NCBI GenBank assembly: GCA_027575765.1
Contig: JANBPT010000055.1
Coordinates: forward strand, 26,135-90,134
Source: Tieghemiomyces parasiticus
Lineage: Eukaryota > Kickxellomycota > Dimargaritomycetes > Dimargaritales > Dimargaritaceae
Length of the DNA stretch: 64,000 nucleotides
Direction of reading: 5' to 3'
Below are positions 22,335 to 32,787 of the stretch, piece by piece. Positions within the stretch are counted from its first letter, which is position 1; every line of letters begins with the position of its first letter. The notes under the pieces were generated by a model. The model saw only the letters and a program-made list of their open reading frames with translations, was not told the origin of the DNA and made no database searches. The translations under genes and the position numbers were made by a program.

Positions 22335-25023
22335 ATGGCGACCAGCGACAAACCTGCCCCTAACCCCACGGCCCCTGGAAAGGTTTCCATCGTAGTTTTA
22401 GGGGCTGGCGTTATGGGGCTGACCACAGCCTTACTACTCCAGGAGGAGGGCCATCAAGTTACGGTGGTAGCCCAGCATTTTCCCGGTGACATGAGCACCA
22501 CTCAGTACACCAGCCCCTGGGCCGGGGCCAATTGGTGCGGTGGGGCTAGTTCCGATTGTACCGACCAACAAGGTGAGACATTCTAACCCCGTTGGTAGAC
22601 AGCGGGAAGTAGTCGGACATTGTCCCCACCTGACAGGGCGGATAGGTCACTTGGGACCGGCCTGCGACTACTTAGACCATACTGCGGCGAATCGGCAATA
22701 TTAACCCCACGGGTCGTTGAAACCCCAAAACTGTTACCTGATAAACCTCGACCTGGGCTGTCCAGCCGCGGAGGCGGTTACCTTGGCGAAGCTGTTTCGA
22801 CTCAGCGTAGAGGCTCCCGAGGCCGGCGTGAAAGTAGTGGACTGTATTGAATGCGCCACCAATATGGGACCTTTAAAGCTACCTTGGTTCACCCTGAAGA
22901 CGCCCCAGGTAGGTCATTTCCCTAGCATAAAGCCCTGCGGCCGGAACGCGTGCACATTGCACCTTGTAATCCCTCGCAAGCAACTCCCGCTACAGGTGAT
23001 GGTGCGGGGGGACAATTTGGCACCCAGCTGGACCAGGACTACTGTGACTCCCAAAGCATGGTCCCCACGTTCGGTGGTTGTGGGCACGTAGGGCATGCTA
23101 CCGTCAGGTGAATCCTTAGCGTAAGCTTACAAAAAAAAAACCCACTAATGCGACTGGCCTTTACCCTTGCCTCAACTCCGTCGCCCCACGACCGGCCATC
23201 CAGTTCCGTCTGCTGAAGTCGAAGGAACGACCCCTCCCTTGCGACTACGCCTATAGTTATAAATCGGGTAGGTTTCTGACCAGCGTCGCTGATAAGTCGA
23301 GACATGGATTCTGTGGACTACCTCCCCTCTCCCTCCCTAGTCAGGAGCGTTGCTATTCTGCGATCCTCGCGCGTAAATAGGAAAGGGGCCTGATAGTTCG
23401 AGTGCTTGACCGTGCCAAACCCGAACGAAGCTCCGTGCTCCGAACGGCCGCGCCATTCATAGGTACGCCTCGGCACTTACACAAACCACATACGCGCGTA
23501 ACCTTGCCCTAACAGCCCACACCATCTGCCCCTCTTTCGTATTAACACCCTGCCTTGTCGCTATATAAGTGTGCATCAACACCCCGCTCTACCTCCAATG
23601 GCTACGCCAACGGTATGAAGCGACTGGTGGTCGGTGTCTTAGAGTCAGCCAGCCGATCGGTCACATTGCCGACCTCTGGACGGCCCACCCTGAAACTAAG
23701 GTCATCGTGAACTGCTCAGGCCTGAGTGCCCGCGATCTGGGCGGAGTTAGAGACCCGGGCGTCTACCCGATTCGCGGCCAGACGCTTCTTGTGCGCGCAC
23801 CTCTGTTAGGCCAGACCCTAACTGCGATCAGTAACGTATCGGTTCTTGATATTACCCGCGCGCATTACTAAAGCACTGGGGACTACGGAGTTGGTTATAC
23901 CGCACCTCACTTTCTGATCCTATTCGTTACTTACCATGCAAACCGCCCTCGTTATCGACCTACCACCTTCACCCTGTCACTTCGCAAAGGCCCTGAGGGG
24001 GTCTCGTATGTCATTCCGCGTGGAGACGGAACCGTGGTTATCGGCGGGACTTACCAGCAATTTTCCGAGTAAGTATTTACCCAAGGGGTCTGCTGCACAG
24101 GTTGGCCCAGCGAGAGGAGGCTGAAGTCTAGAATGCATGGCGCGGGTACCCCTTATGTAGTATTTTGCTGCCCCAGCTCCCGTCGCGCTCTACATCATCT
24201 AATCACCTGTAACTAATTTATCTACATCGTCCACCGTATTGGCCACAACCTTGGTTCATCCCCTTCCCCTTGCTCCTGGGACCCGTAGAAAGGCAGAGCC
24301 GGACGAGGACACCATCGAGTACATACTCACTGGGTGCCTGCGTCTGGCACCCGGTCTGGTGGCCGACCAGGACCAGTCTTTCGACTCGCGTAGGGAGCTA
24401 CTCCGCCAGGCCATCCTCCGCGTCAATGTGGGCTTCCGACCGGCCCGTATTGGCGGTGCGCGGGTGGAGGTGGAAGAAGTCGGTAAGCTTTCGCACTGCT
24501 ACCATCGTGAGGCCAGGGTAGCTGGGCAGTGGGAAGAAATGACGTGTTGTGACGATTTCCGATACCTCCAGGCGGGACCATTAGCCTCGGACAGTTGGCG
24601 GCCGGGACGCCTGGCGGCGTTGCTTGAACTTTGCACCTGTTTAACCTCCATTTACGCCCCCGCTTTACCTATGATACAATGCTCACAGTCACTCCGCAGG
24701 GCCATCTCGGGATGATTTGCCATAATTATGGGCAAGGCAGTTATGGTAGGTTTGATGTTTGGCACGTGGGTCGGGGCGCTTAGCCACGCCGATCAGAGCG
24801 CAGTCGCAGTGGATCAGCATCGATCCTGCCCACCACGGTTGAATTGGGATAGACAGGCTAATAGCCAATGCACACACACCCCATCCCACCCTGCACTCAC
24901 CGGTCCATGATGCGAACCTGCGTAGGTTACCAGTCAAGCTGGGGTTATGCTCACCGCGCTGTTGGCCTCGTCAGAAAGGCTTTGACGGCCCGCCATCGGG
25001 CCGGCCTTCCGAGCCAGCTGTAG
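22335..25023 (+). CDS. DAO: D-amino-acid oxidase, probably peroxisomal
   Basis: Eight exons: 22335-22572, 22766-22908, 23204-23267, 23570-23830, 23990-24068, 24289-24482, 24689-24745 and 24926-25023. All phases match, giving 377 residues, close to the usual 340-390. The enzyme oxidises D-amino acids to 2-oxo acids with release of ammonia and hydrogen peroxide, using FAD. The N-terminal dinucleotide motif is VVLGAGVMGLTTALLLQEEG. It is followed by GDMSTTQYTSPWAGANW, typical of fungal DAO, then TPLYLQWLRQRYEATGG, VIVNCSGLSARDL, YPIRGQTLLVRAP, YVIPRGDGTVVIGGTY, the substrate-binding GFRPAR, and HNYGQGSYGYQSSWG. The C-terminal SQL is a plausible though weak PTS1. The residues after GANW (CGGASSDCTDQQ) are less typical than the rest. 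An AATAAA follows at 25154. Confidence 0.92.
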
Positions 25024-25562
25024 CTCAGCCGCTCTCCCGTAACTCACCAACGGGCGGGAAAGCGAAGTCTAACCATACGGCGTTATCAACGCTGCTCTCA
25101 AAACGGCATACTTGGGAACTCCCATTGATCCCAGCGTCGGACTTACAGAGCCAAATAAATCCGCTAAAGGACTTAACCGGGCTAATTTTGGAAGGTATCC
25201 TTTAACCACTCGTTCCTAGATAGACTTACGTTGGTCTCCGTCAGTGGAAGGTTCGGCGGAGTTAAGCCCAAGTCCGTCTCCGTCAGCCTTCTCGTCGTCG
25301 GCTCGGGTATGTCAGAGAGCGAGCGGAAGTGGGTGAGGTGCCGGTGCGAAGGGGCCAGGCGGTGTCGACTTTGGTCGTATAAAAGAGGAGGGCATCGACC
25401 TGAGATTGTAGCAAAGCAGAACTCCACATCCTGACTGGTCTACTCTTACCTCTTCAGCTTACTTTGTCTGACAGCAACCATATCACACAGCAACCATTTC
25501 ACCAAGTATACACTAGCCTTCTGGCTTAGCAACTCTAGTCACACCCACGACTCTAGTCCACC
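25024..25562. other. Intergenic region with DAO 3' end and a promoter
   Basis: Holds AATAAA at 25154-25159 as a possible polyadenylation signal for the oxidase, and a TATA box at 25378-25385 with an AC- and CT-rich leader for the next gene. No coding frame is supported. Confidence 0.5.
25378..25385 (+). promoter_or_regulatory. TATA box of the His/Gly-repeat gene
   Basis: TATAAAAG lies about 185 bases before the ATG at 25563. The leader is rich in CA repeats and free of upstream ATGs, consistent with a well-expressed gene. Confidence 0.5.
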
Positions 25563-26060
25563 ATGCGCTACACCAGCCTGCTTCTTGCACTAGCGACCTG
25601 CGCCGCCCTGGTCCCGTCGACCATCCTGGCGCAGCCTGCCACGGATAATTCGGCAGCTAAGCTTCCTAATCTTGATCGTCGCAACCCCGACTGGGGTCAC
25701 GGTGGGGGCCACGGCGGAGGTCATGGTGGGGGTCATGGCGGAGGTCACGGTGGGGGCCACGGCGGAGGTCATGGCGGGGGTCATGGCGGAGGTCACGGTG
25801 GGGGCCATGGCGGCGGGGGTCATGGCGGAGGTCATGGCGGGGGTCATGGCGGAGGTCATGGTGGGGGTCATGGCGGCGGGGGCCATGGTCACCTTGATCG
25901 CCGCCACCACCATGGCGGACATCACCACGGCGGACATCACCACGGCGGACATCACCACGGCGGGCATCACCACGGCGGGCATCACCATGGCGGACATCAC
26001 CATGGCGGACATCATCACGGCGGGCATCACCACCATCACGGCCACCATCGTGTGGTTTAA
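25563..26060 (+). CDS. Secreted His/Gly-repeat protein, probable metal binder
   Basis: A 165-residue intronless protein. A signal peptide covers about residues 1-23 (ends STILAQ). After a short spacer comes LDRR at 37-40, a block of about 15 GGGH units, a second LDRR ending at residue 114, then eight HHGGH units and a final HHHHHGHH cluster. The two Arg-Arg sites sit exactly at the start of each repeat block, so Kex2-type processing would release one Gly-rich and one His-rich chain. His-rich repeats of this density bind Ni, Zn or Cu, and the protein could buffer metals outside the cell or in the wall. That role is inference from composition. No cysteines or enzymatic motifs are present beyond the leader. 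The DNA encodes the blocks as 12-base and 15-base tandem repeats. Confidence 0.75.
   Translation: MRYTSLLLALATCAALVPSTILAQPATDNSAAKLPNLDRRNPDWGHGGGHGGGHGGGHGGGHGGGHGGGHGGGHGGGHGGGHGGGGHGGGHGGGHGGGHGGGHGGGGHGHLDRRHHHGGHHHGGHHHGGHHHGGHHHGGHHHGGHHHGGHHHGGHHHHHGHHRVV
25696..25889 (+). repeat. Minisatellite, 12-base period (GGGH codons)
   Basis: Tandem units of about 12 bases encode Gly-Gly-Gly-His, with synonymous differences and three-base insertions that add an extra Gly in places. Being in phase with codons, it can expand or shrink without frameshift. Confidence 0.8.
25905..26045 (+). repeat. Minisatellite, 15-base period (HHGGH codons)
   Basis: About eight tandem 15-base units with the consensus CACCACGGCGGACAT encode His-His-Gly-Gly-His. 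They are in phase with the reading frame and distinct in period from the adjacent 12-base array. Confidence 0.8.
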
Positions 26061-26265
26061 TTCTACCCCGATCCCCAAATACCGCTGCGGTACTAGTTGG
26101 GTCACCCCCTTTTTTGCTTCACTTGGCACATCTACCGCTTATCAATTTGCTTTTCGCATGCGTCACGCGCTTTAGTAAAAACGCTCCTCGCTAGTGCTTT
26201 CAAACTGGAGTAGCTACGTTGGCCCAATAGAAAAATGAAGAGTTGGCCAATGAAGGACGAACGCT

Positions 26266-29158
26266 TTATAACGCTCCTGCGGCCTCCAGCTGGGCCACCT
26301 CAGCGTCGATGCTGCGGAACTGCCAGGTCCAGGTGGCGTCGTAGAGGAAGGGCCGTAGGTCGTAGCGGTTATCGTCGGGGCTATAAGATTCAGCGTGGTA
26401 GGCGGGCGTTAGGGTGGTCATCTTGTGCCGATTGATGGCGTAGTAGTAGAAAAATGTTTTGACCTTGGCGGCCACGGCGGCGGGCGTGAGCCGGGGCCCC
26501 CACTCGTGTACCAGCTTGCCAAACATGGCAACGGGGCCGCAACGGGCGACCTTACGCAGTCGGCCAAAAGTGGACAACTCGTCATATGACATGCCCATCT
26601 CGGCCTCGTCCGACTGGCTATAGGTCGCCGAAAAGGGTACAAGCTCGGCGGTCGGCGTGGCCTCGAGGAAACTAAATAGGAAACATGGGTAGATGAAAGA
26701 CGCAGAAAAAATAAAGGTTAGTCAGCCCCACATTCTCGCCGCGTCCATATGGACGCTAAGGGGATTCGATAATAGGTAAATCTTCGCCCGTACCTTCCCT
26801 GGTCGCAGGAAGGTGGTGAGGTTGTTCGTTTTTTAGAACGATACTTGCCTATCCAGGATGTCTAGGCCCTGTGTATCTCGGTAATAGGCCAGGAAGCCGC
26901 GTAGGTCACGCTTGCTGATACCGCCGATGGGATTCAGGTCGGCGCTAGAGCAGTCGTATTTGGTCATGTATCCGCGGAGACACTCATCCACGTTGGAGCT
27001 ACCCAAGACCAGGAGACCACCGTTGCGGGAACGGGTCCACGGCAGGAGTTGTGCGAACAGATAGGCCAGCACCATCCGCAGGCGGGCCTAGCCGTGGTGG
27101 TCAATGGGTGGAAAAGCGGTAAAGCGAACGGTATCGTAACAGGTTACGCCGATGCGATAAAGTCTGGGTACAGCGTAGCTTGGTCCGAGCGGCCAAGGCC
27201 GCGCTTGACTGTTTCTTAAGTATCCTGTCTTATCAACAAAGAGATTTGGCCTGCCCATTCGGCTAGTCCTCGCCTCCCACCTACCTGAATATTTTGTAGG
27301 GCCAGGTTCTCGGTACGAGTTCCGCCGTGCACCTCGAAGCGCGGGGTGCAGTTTGTCACGGCGGTGAAGAGACTCACGACGGCGGCGACCACGGTATCCA
27401 TAGCAAGATCGACGTGGTAGGCACCGATCCGCTCGGCCAGGGCCCGGGCGCGCGCCCGAGTGTCCTGGGTGGAATTCGCAGTACCCATGTAACACGTGTG
27501 AAACAGGTGGCCCGCCAGGGCCTGGGGGGTGTCCGGTAGGGTGTCTCCAGGGCACAACCGTCGCACGTCCTCGATGACCTGGGGATTACCCTCCGCCACG
27601 GCCTTCATGACCAAGCGGCACATGGAATCCACGATGAGGGCCGTCGAGCAGCTGTCCAGGCCACCACTTAGGGGCAGGAAGTAACCGCTCATGCGTGACC
27701 GGCGTAGATAGTCCCACAGCCAGCAGGCTGGTCCCAGACTGATCTCCTCAGTGGTGGGGTGGTAGCGGGGCACGAGAGGGATCGACGGGGCCACCTTAGC
27801 TGACCACGGAGCGGACAAGGTGATGGGGGCGTCGACGCGCGGGTAGGGCACCGCCCGGGTCGCCTGCATGCAGCGACTGCTTGAGGCGGCGCGCTGCGAC
27901 CGAATGTCATCTAGGTCAAAAGTTGCTGTGACGACCTCCTGTGGGATGATGATTGGGAGAGAGGGGGGAGATGGTGGAGGTCACCCTGGCCGGGTTAGGC
28001 ACCAGTGATGGCGGAGAGATGGTCGACTAGTGGAACCTCTCAGACTGAGTAGAGCCCAGCCAACTTACCACATCGTTGAGAGAAAATTGCGAACCCTGGG
28101 CCACAATCTCGCCATTGACGGTGACCAGCGCGCAGCCATCGTAGTACAGTCGGTCACCATCACAGCCCTGCTGGTTGGCATAGAGGTAGGCGCCGCCGTT
28201 GCGCAAGGTGGCCTCCCGAATCAGGTCGATCCGACGGGTTAGTTTGCGTAGCTCGTGGTGGCTACCGCTGCTGTTCGTGATGATTTCGACGCCGTCCAAA
28301 AACTGGTCAATGTGGGGGCTATGCGGGGTGAAGAGTTCCTCGCAGAGTTCGATGCCCACGGTGGTGTCGCGAGTCGCAACCACAGCGTCGCCGAAGGGCA
28401 CACAGGACTGGCCGGCCACGTCGCGCACACAGGCCGGTAGGAAGTGGTCTTCTAAGGTGCGCGACTTGGTCCACGGGGCGAACCAGCGTAATTCCCGGTA
28501 GTTACCGTCGTTGGCCAGGTGCATCTTGGGCCGGATCAAGAGGATTCGGCCGTCCAGGATGACCAGGCGACAGTTGTAATGGACACCCCTATGTTCCACA
28601 GGCCTGGTACCCGGTGGCCAGTGATGGGAGCAGGGTGTGGGAACAGGTTCGGCGTCAGCCGTGGACTTCGGGGCAGGAGCTGGGGGCCTTGTCAACCAGT
28701 TGACAGTCAGGGCCATCGAGTTCGGTACTTGCGCTCGGGGAATAATACTTACATGCCGATATCCAATAGAATGCCATGGCAGGTCGGGTCCGCGAGTATA
28801 CGGGCCAGAGCCTCCCAAGCGTGGTGGTAGGTGTCGCCTGTAGGATCCAGTAAAGTATTGAGGGCGGGTGAGTCGGTGAGGTGGGGGTGGTTGTAGGGAG
28901 GGCCGCGACCGGACACTACGGGGTCCTAGGTCGGCCCCGTAGGGTTAAACGCGGCAGAGCCACCGCTGCCTTCTGCTTACTCTCATAAAAGTGGTCCTGG
29001 CAGCCGTAGCCAGTAACCTCGAGCTCGGGTCCGGTACGGAGCGTGGCGCCGCCCGCCTTCGCCAACTGGATACTCTTGAGAATCCGGGCCAAATTCCCTT
29101 CGAAGCTTAGAGCCCACTGGTTCAGCGAGCAGGACGCGACGGTAATGAGCTGACGCAT
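26266..29158 (-). CDS. QNS1: Glutamine-dependent NAD+ synthetase
   Basis: Six exons on the minus strand, in order 28981-29158, 28753-28837, 28069-28603, 27285-27938, 26849-27087 and 26266-26671, giving 698 residues (yeast Qns1 is 714). The enzyme makes NAD+ from nicotinic acid adenine dinucleotide, ATP and glutamine, the last step of NAD synthesis. The N-terminal nitrilase-like glutaminase domain shows its triad: Glu45 in [11 protein letters not shown], Lys114 in RPKM and Cys174 in GIELCEELF. The C-terminal synthetase domain has the ATP-binding loop SGGLDS at 357-362, then [21 protein letters not shown] and [13 protein letters not shown]. The fifth intron starts with GCAAGT instead of GT; the reading frame and family alignment ([14 protein letters not shown]) support that GC donor. 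All other introns are GT-AG. The role is cytosolic housekeeping. Confidence 0.95.
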
Positions 29159-29891
29159 CGCGGGTGGACGATCGGTAGGGGACGGGAAAAGCGAAGGCAG
29201 AGGGGGTTTCTGTGAACGCTGAATGGAGAAAATTAGGCGGCGTAATTCGGAAGCCGAGTGACAAGGCCAGCTTTACCAGGGAGCCCAAGCTCTCTTGCGT
29301 CCCTGGCCATACCCGACTACGAGACTGCGTAAGGTTGGGGAAGGGTTACTTCTGGTGGTGCGTTAGTCACAGTACCCACCGTGGGACAAGCGGCGGGGTT
29401 TGATGGTAGGGTCCCATCTGGCCTTTATTCGCTACCCCAGTCTGATCCTTGGCATCAGGTCAGCTTACACCACGACATGGGCCTCCGTGTGGCCCGTGCT
29501 CGATGCAAGGAGGCTCTTCGCGTGTGGCCACGTTGCCTTGGCTGCAACTTTATCGGCAGTGATCTGGCCGTAATTTTTTATTAAGACACCGGCGCCGTCG
29601 ATCGCATTGTTTTTGGTGTCGGTCGTACAACAAATTGGAGGTGTTAGGAATGTAAGTAAGTCCTCGAATATTGCCTAGCCTAACCGCTGTAAATATTTCC
29701 TATCCATTGTGCTTGGCCCTGTAGCTGGTCTGTTGGGAAGGGAAATGCCCTTTTTGGTGCTATTATAAAACTTCCCCAGATGGCCAACTCGCCCCTACCT
29801 AACGCGCTACTATCTTCTTCGCCCCGAATCTAATCGCTCGTAACGTTATCTACCTTAATGCGCCGTAGGAGGCTCCCAAATTGGTCTACTA
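29159..29891. other. Gap between NAD+ synthetase and JMJD7-like genes
   Basis: Contains the promoter of the NAD+ synthetase gene and the 3' end of the JmjC gene. No coding frame is supported. Confidence 0.5.
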
Positions 29892-31591
29892 CTACCGGTC
29901 CGCTCGTGGTGGTACCGGACCTGGGTCCGCCTCATAAACCAGCTCAGGTTCCGGGACAGCGGCTCTTAGGTTTTGGGTAAGTCTGAAGTAAGGGTAGAGG
30001 GGCATCGTATAGTCTAGATCGTACCAGTAGTTAACCGCGATCACCCGGCCAGCGTCGTCGTCACTCTGTTGAACGTGGTGGTACCAAAGCGCCGGGAGGT
30101 AGAACAGATCGCCACTGGCCACCGTCACGTGGAGCGGCCGGGCCTCGTTGTAAAATAACGGGTACCGGGCTCGGGCCGCCGAGGTGCGGTCCAGTGGGTC
30201 CACGGCGACCCAGGGAACAGTGCTGCCGTCGGCCCGTGGACGTAATTCCAGCCGGGGAATCGGGCCGGTGGACGCGGCGTTCGGGACGGGAGCATATTCC
30301 GCGGCACGATAGGTGGTTTCTGTCCGTATATAAAACGGGAAGGAGAAAAAGTCGGAGTGTAGATACGCATTAGGCTGAAGGCAAGGCTGCTGCGCAGCCA
30401 GGTTGAGGGTCAGTACCCCTATTCCTGCGGTCGGCAGATGATAATTAGGACGTACCATATAGGCAGCGGCTCTCGGAGGGAGGGTAACTTCGGCGGTAAG
30501 GAAGGAAGAGGGAGGCAGGAACAGAAGCGAGATGTCGTCAGGAGGACCGGGAGGAAGAAAAAGGGGGAAGGGTAGGTCGGATAAGTAAGGAAACAACTTG
30601 ACAGCCTTGGCTGGGTGTGTATACGGTAGCAGGGCCACCGACTTACAGTGTGAAAGTCTTGGTCCCGGCCAGGACCACGTAGATGTTCTCGTAGGGGTCC
30701 TTGTGCAACGACGTAACAGACGAGGCCTGGCCCATCCAAAAATTGACCGCGTCGGGCCGTGCTTCGAGAGCTGCGGTGGCGAACGGGATGTCTGCCGGCA
30801 CATCCGCTTCGAGCACCCGGAAGTCGCCGGCTAGATTGCCGTTCTGGGACTGTACGTAGTAGTGATAGTCCTGGAGGTGGGCTGATGCAGGGTCCAGGGT
30901 CGACTGATCACTACGCCGGGACCTCTGCTCGAAAAGGTCCACGATCTCCCGGAAGGGCAGCCGGGTCTGGTAAGGCTCGACAAAGTAAGTATCATCCACT
31001 ACGGCATCCGCGTAGCTGGACGGGTGGGAGGGGTACAGCAGAAGGAGGGGGCGTTGAGGGAAGTGGGCATAAGTGCTGGTGAAAGAGCTAGGTGTACAAC
31101 GTTTTGACCTGGCGAGTTCGCTATTCCGTTGTGTCCGGGCCGACGGCTAGAGTAGCTCCGACAACTTACCCATTCGGCGTGACGGCTACAGTTACCAGTC
31201 GGTCCCGTAAACGCTCACAGAGATAGGCCGTGGTCCACTTGGTCCGTGCGGGCCAGTCCTGGGCCCCGCCTGGGTGCGTGGTTGGCAAAGTGATGAATTC
31301 GCGTGTAAATACAGGATGGCCGACTCGACGGTAACCAGTCCCCTACAATTGAAGGCCGGGGGTGTGGTCATCGCCCCAGACCTCCAGCGTGGCCCGAAAG
31401 CTCCCCCCAGGTTCGCTGCACTTACCCCGAACGACAAAAGGCCGGTTGCGGGCCACGTAGCGCATAAACTCCAAAGGTGTGGGTAGGGCCGTCAGCTCGG
31501 TTACAAAGGTGGAGTTCAGCTCCTGGACGTCGGTGGACAGAGCCCGAAGGGCCTGCTGCACTGCGTCGGCTGGTGGCGGTGGTTCCAGCAT
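29892..31591 (-). CDS. JMJD7: JmjC-domain oxygenase, JMJD7-like
   Basis: Minus-strand exons 31426-31591, 31170-31269, 30647-31015 and 29892-30471 give 404 residues. JMJD7 is a 2-oxoglutarate- and Fe(II)-dependent hydroxylase that modifies a lysine in TRAF-family GTPases (DRG1/2) in animals. The same substrate here is an assumption. Matching segments are NRPFVVRG, GAQDWPARTKW, VTVAVTPNGYADAV, RPDAVNFWMGQASSVTSLHK and LPALWYHHVQQS. The iron ligands are His193 and Asp195 (HKD) plus a His of the pair at 343-344. The start of the last exon is uncertain. A standard AG acceptor gives KTFTLAAAYMVRP, whereas the family pattern would prefer KTFTLLPPRAAAYM, which needs a start at 30483 after AC rather than AG. 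Residues about 240-290 form a longer insertion than in human JMJD7. Confidence 0.88.
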
Positions 31592-32787
31592 TTGGGAAGG
31601 AGGAGAGGCTTAGCTATAGTGACTGGCCGACAATCTGAGAGGTGGAAATTCGGCAGCAACTCAGGATAGGGAAGGAATGGCGGGGTGCCGATCGCCTAGC
31701 GCGACCCGGGGACACTTGGAACGTGTGGGCGGACCGTATCGACGTGACACTCGACCATAGACGGGGAACTTTCTTTTACGGCCGCTTGACCCAGCGTTTG
31801 ATTCCAGAAGCCGAGTCGCCGCCCGCCCATTGACGACAGGAAGTCGCGTGGAGGCATGCGTGGCTCAGCGCCGTACGGACAGTCGTCTCTGCCACCGCCC
31901 CTTCGCTTAGATGAAGGGTGGTTATATTTACGGTAGGTCTACCGCTATAGGCTTGACCTCGGTCGATGCCACTGCTCCCGCCGTATGGCCCCCCTCCTAT
32001 CAGCCACGTTTGGCCATTACACACGACCTTGTTGGTCCATTAGCTGGGTACTACACCTGGGCCCACCTGTGCGATCACGTGAATTGGGGGACCCCCTTAG
32101 AATATGAGGAGGCGCAGCTGAAGCTCTGACCTAGAGTGTGGCCTGTGGAGCTAGATTATAAGTTTCCTTTTTGAGTACCCCTCTGTTGATACTGGCTCTT
32201 AGGAGTCTGGTGAGTCAAACTCGTTCTTCGATTACAACGGTGCAACGTCTTTGAGTATCCGGACAGGCCAGATGGTAAATGTAGCTGGCTGATCCGCTTA
32301 CCACGGCCGGCATAAGATCCCCAGGCGGGCTGTCCTCTTCGATGGCCCTCTCACGCACCCCGAGCCTGCTAGGTCGTGCAGGCCAGTGGCGGGATCAGAA
32401 GCACCAGCGGGCCACGGACAGCTACGCCATCCGGCCCCCCTGCCTTCCCCTGCCAGTCACTTTGCTTCCGGCCTATACACGGAGGAAATGACGTGTGCCT
32501 CCCACCCCCCGTGGCAGGCCTTCCCCACACACCGGCACCTCGCCCGGCCATGGCCAATGTCGTCTATCAGCTCCGCGCTCACGTCCGCCCCCGCGAGTAG
32601 CCGTGGGCGCTTCCCTACCATCACCACCACCCTTATCTCCCTTCCAAACCCCAGTTGGGGGTCCCATCTGAGTTCCAGGCCTTCCCGTAGCTCCCATATT
32701 GACCGCAAATTCCCGCAGCTCCCCCCCCTTCCATTCCCCTTAGCCGTTACCCTTACGGATCCACTCCTTTCAATTCCGCCCCCAACC
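31592..32787. other. Divergent promoter region, JMJD7-like and Mcr1-like genes
   Basis: This 1.2 kb region lies between two divergent genes. A CACGTG (E-box) is present near 32076. The frame upstream of the Mcr1-like ATG is open back to 32386, but the sequence is proline- and serine-rich, pyrimidine-biased leader and does not resemble the family. Confidence 0.45.

Noticed and set aside
25590..26129. Long antisense and alternate-frame open frames over the His/Gly repeats
   Set aside because: Produced by the in-phase repeats, which exclude stops in several frames. Only the plus frame with the signal peptide is convincing.
32386..32787. N-terminal extension of the Mcr1-like frame
   Set aside because: The frame is open, but there is no family similarity, and the ATG at 32788 starts a typical mitochondrial presequence.
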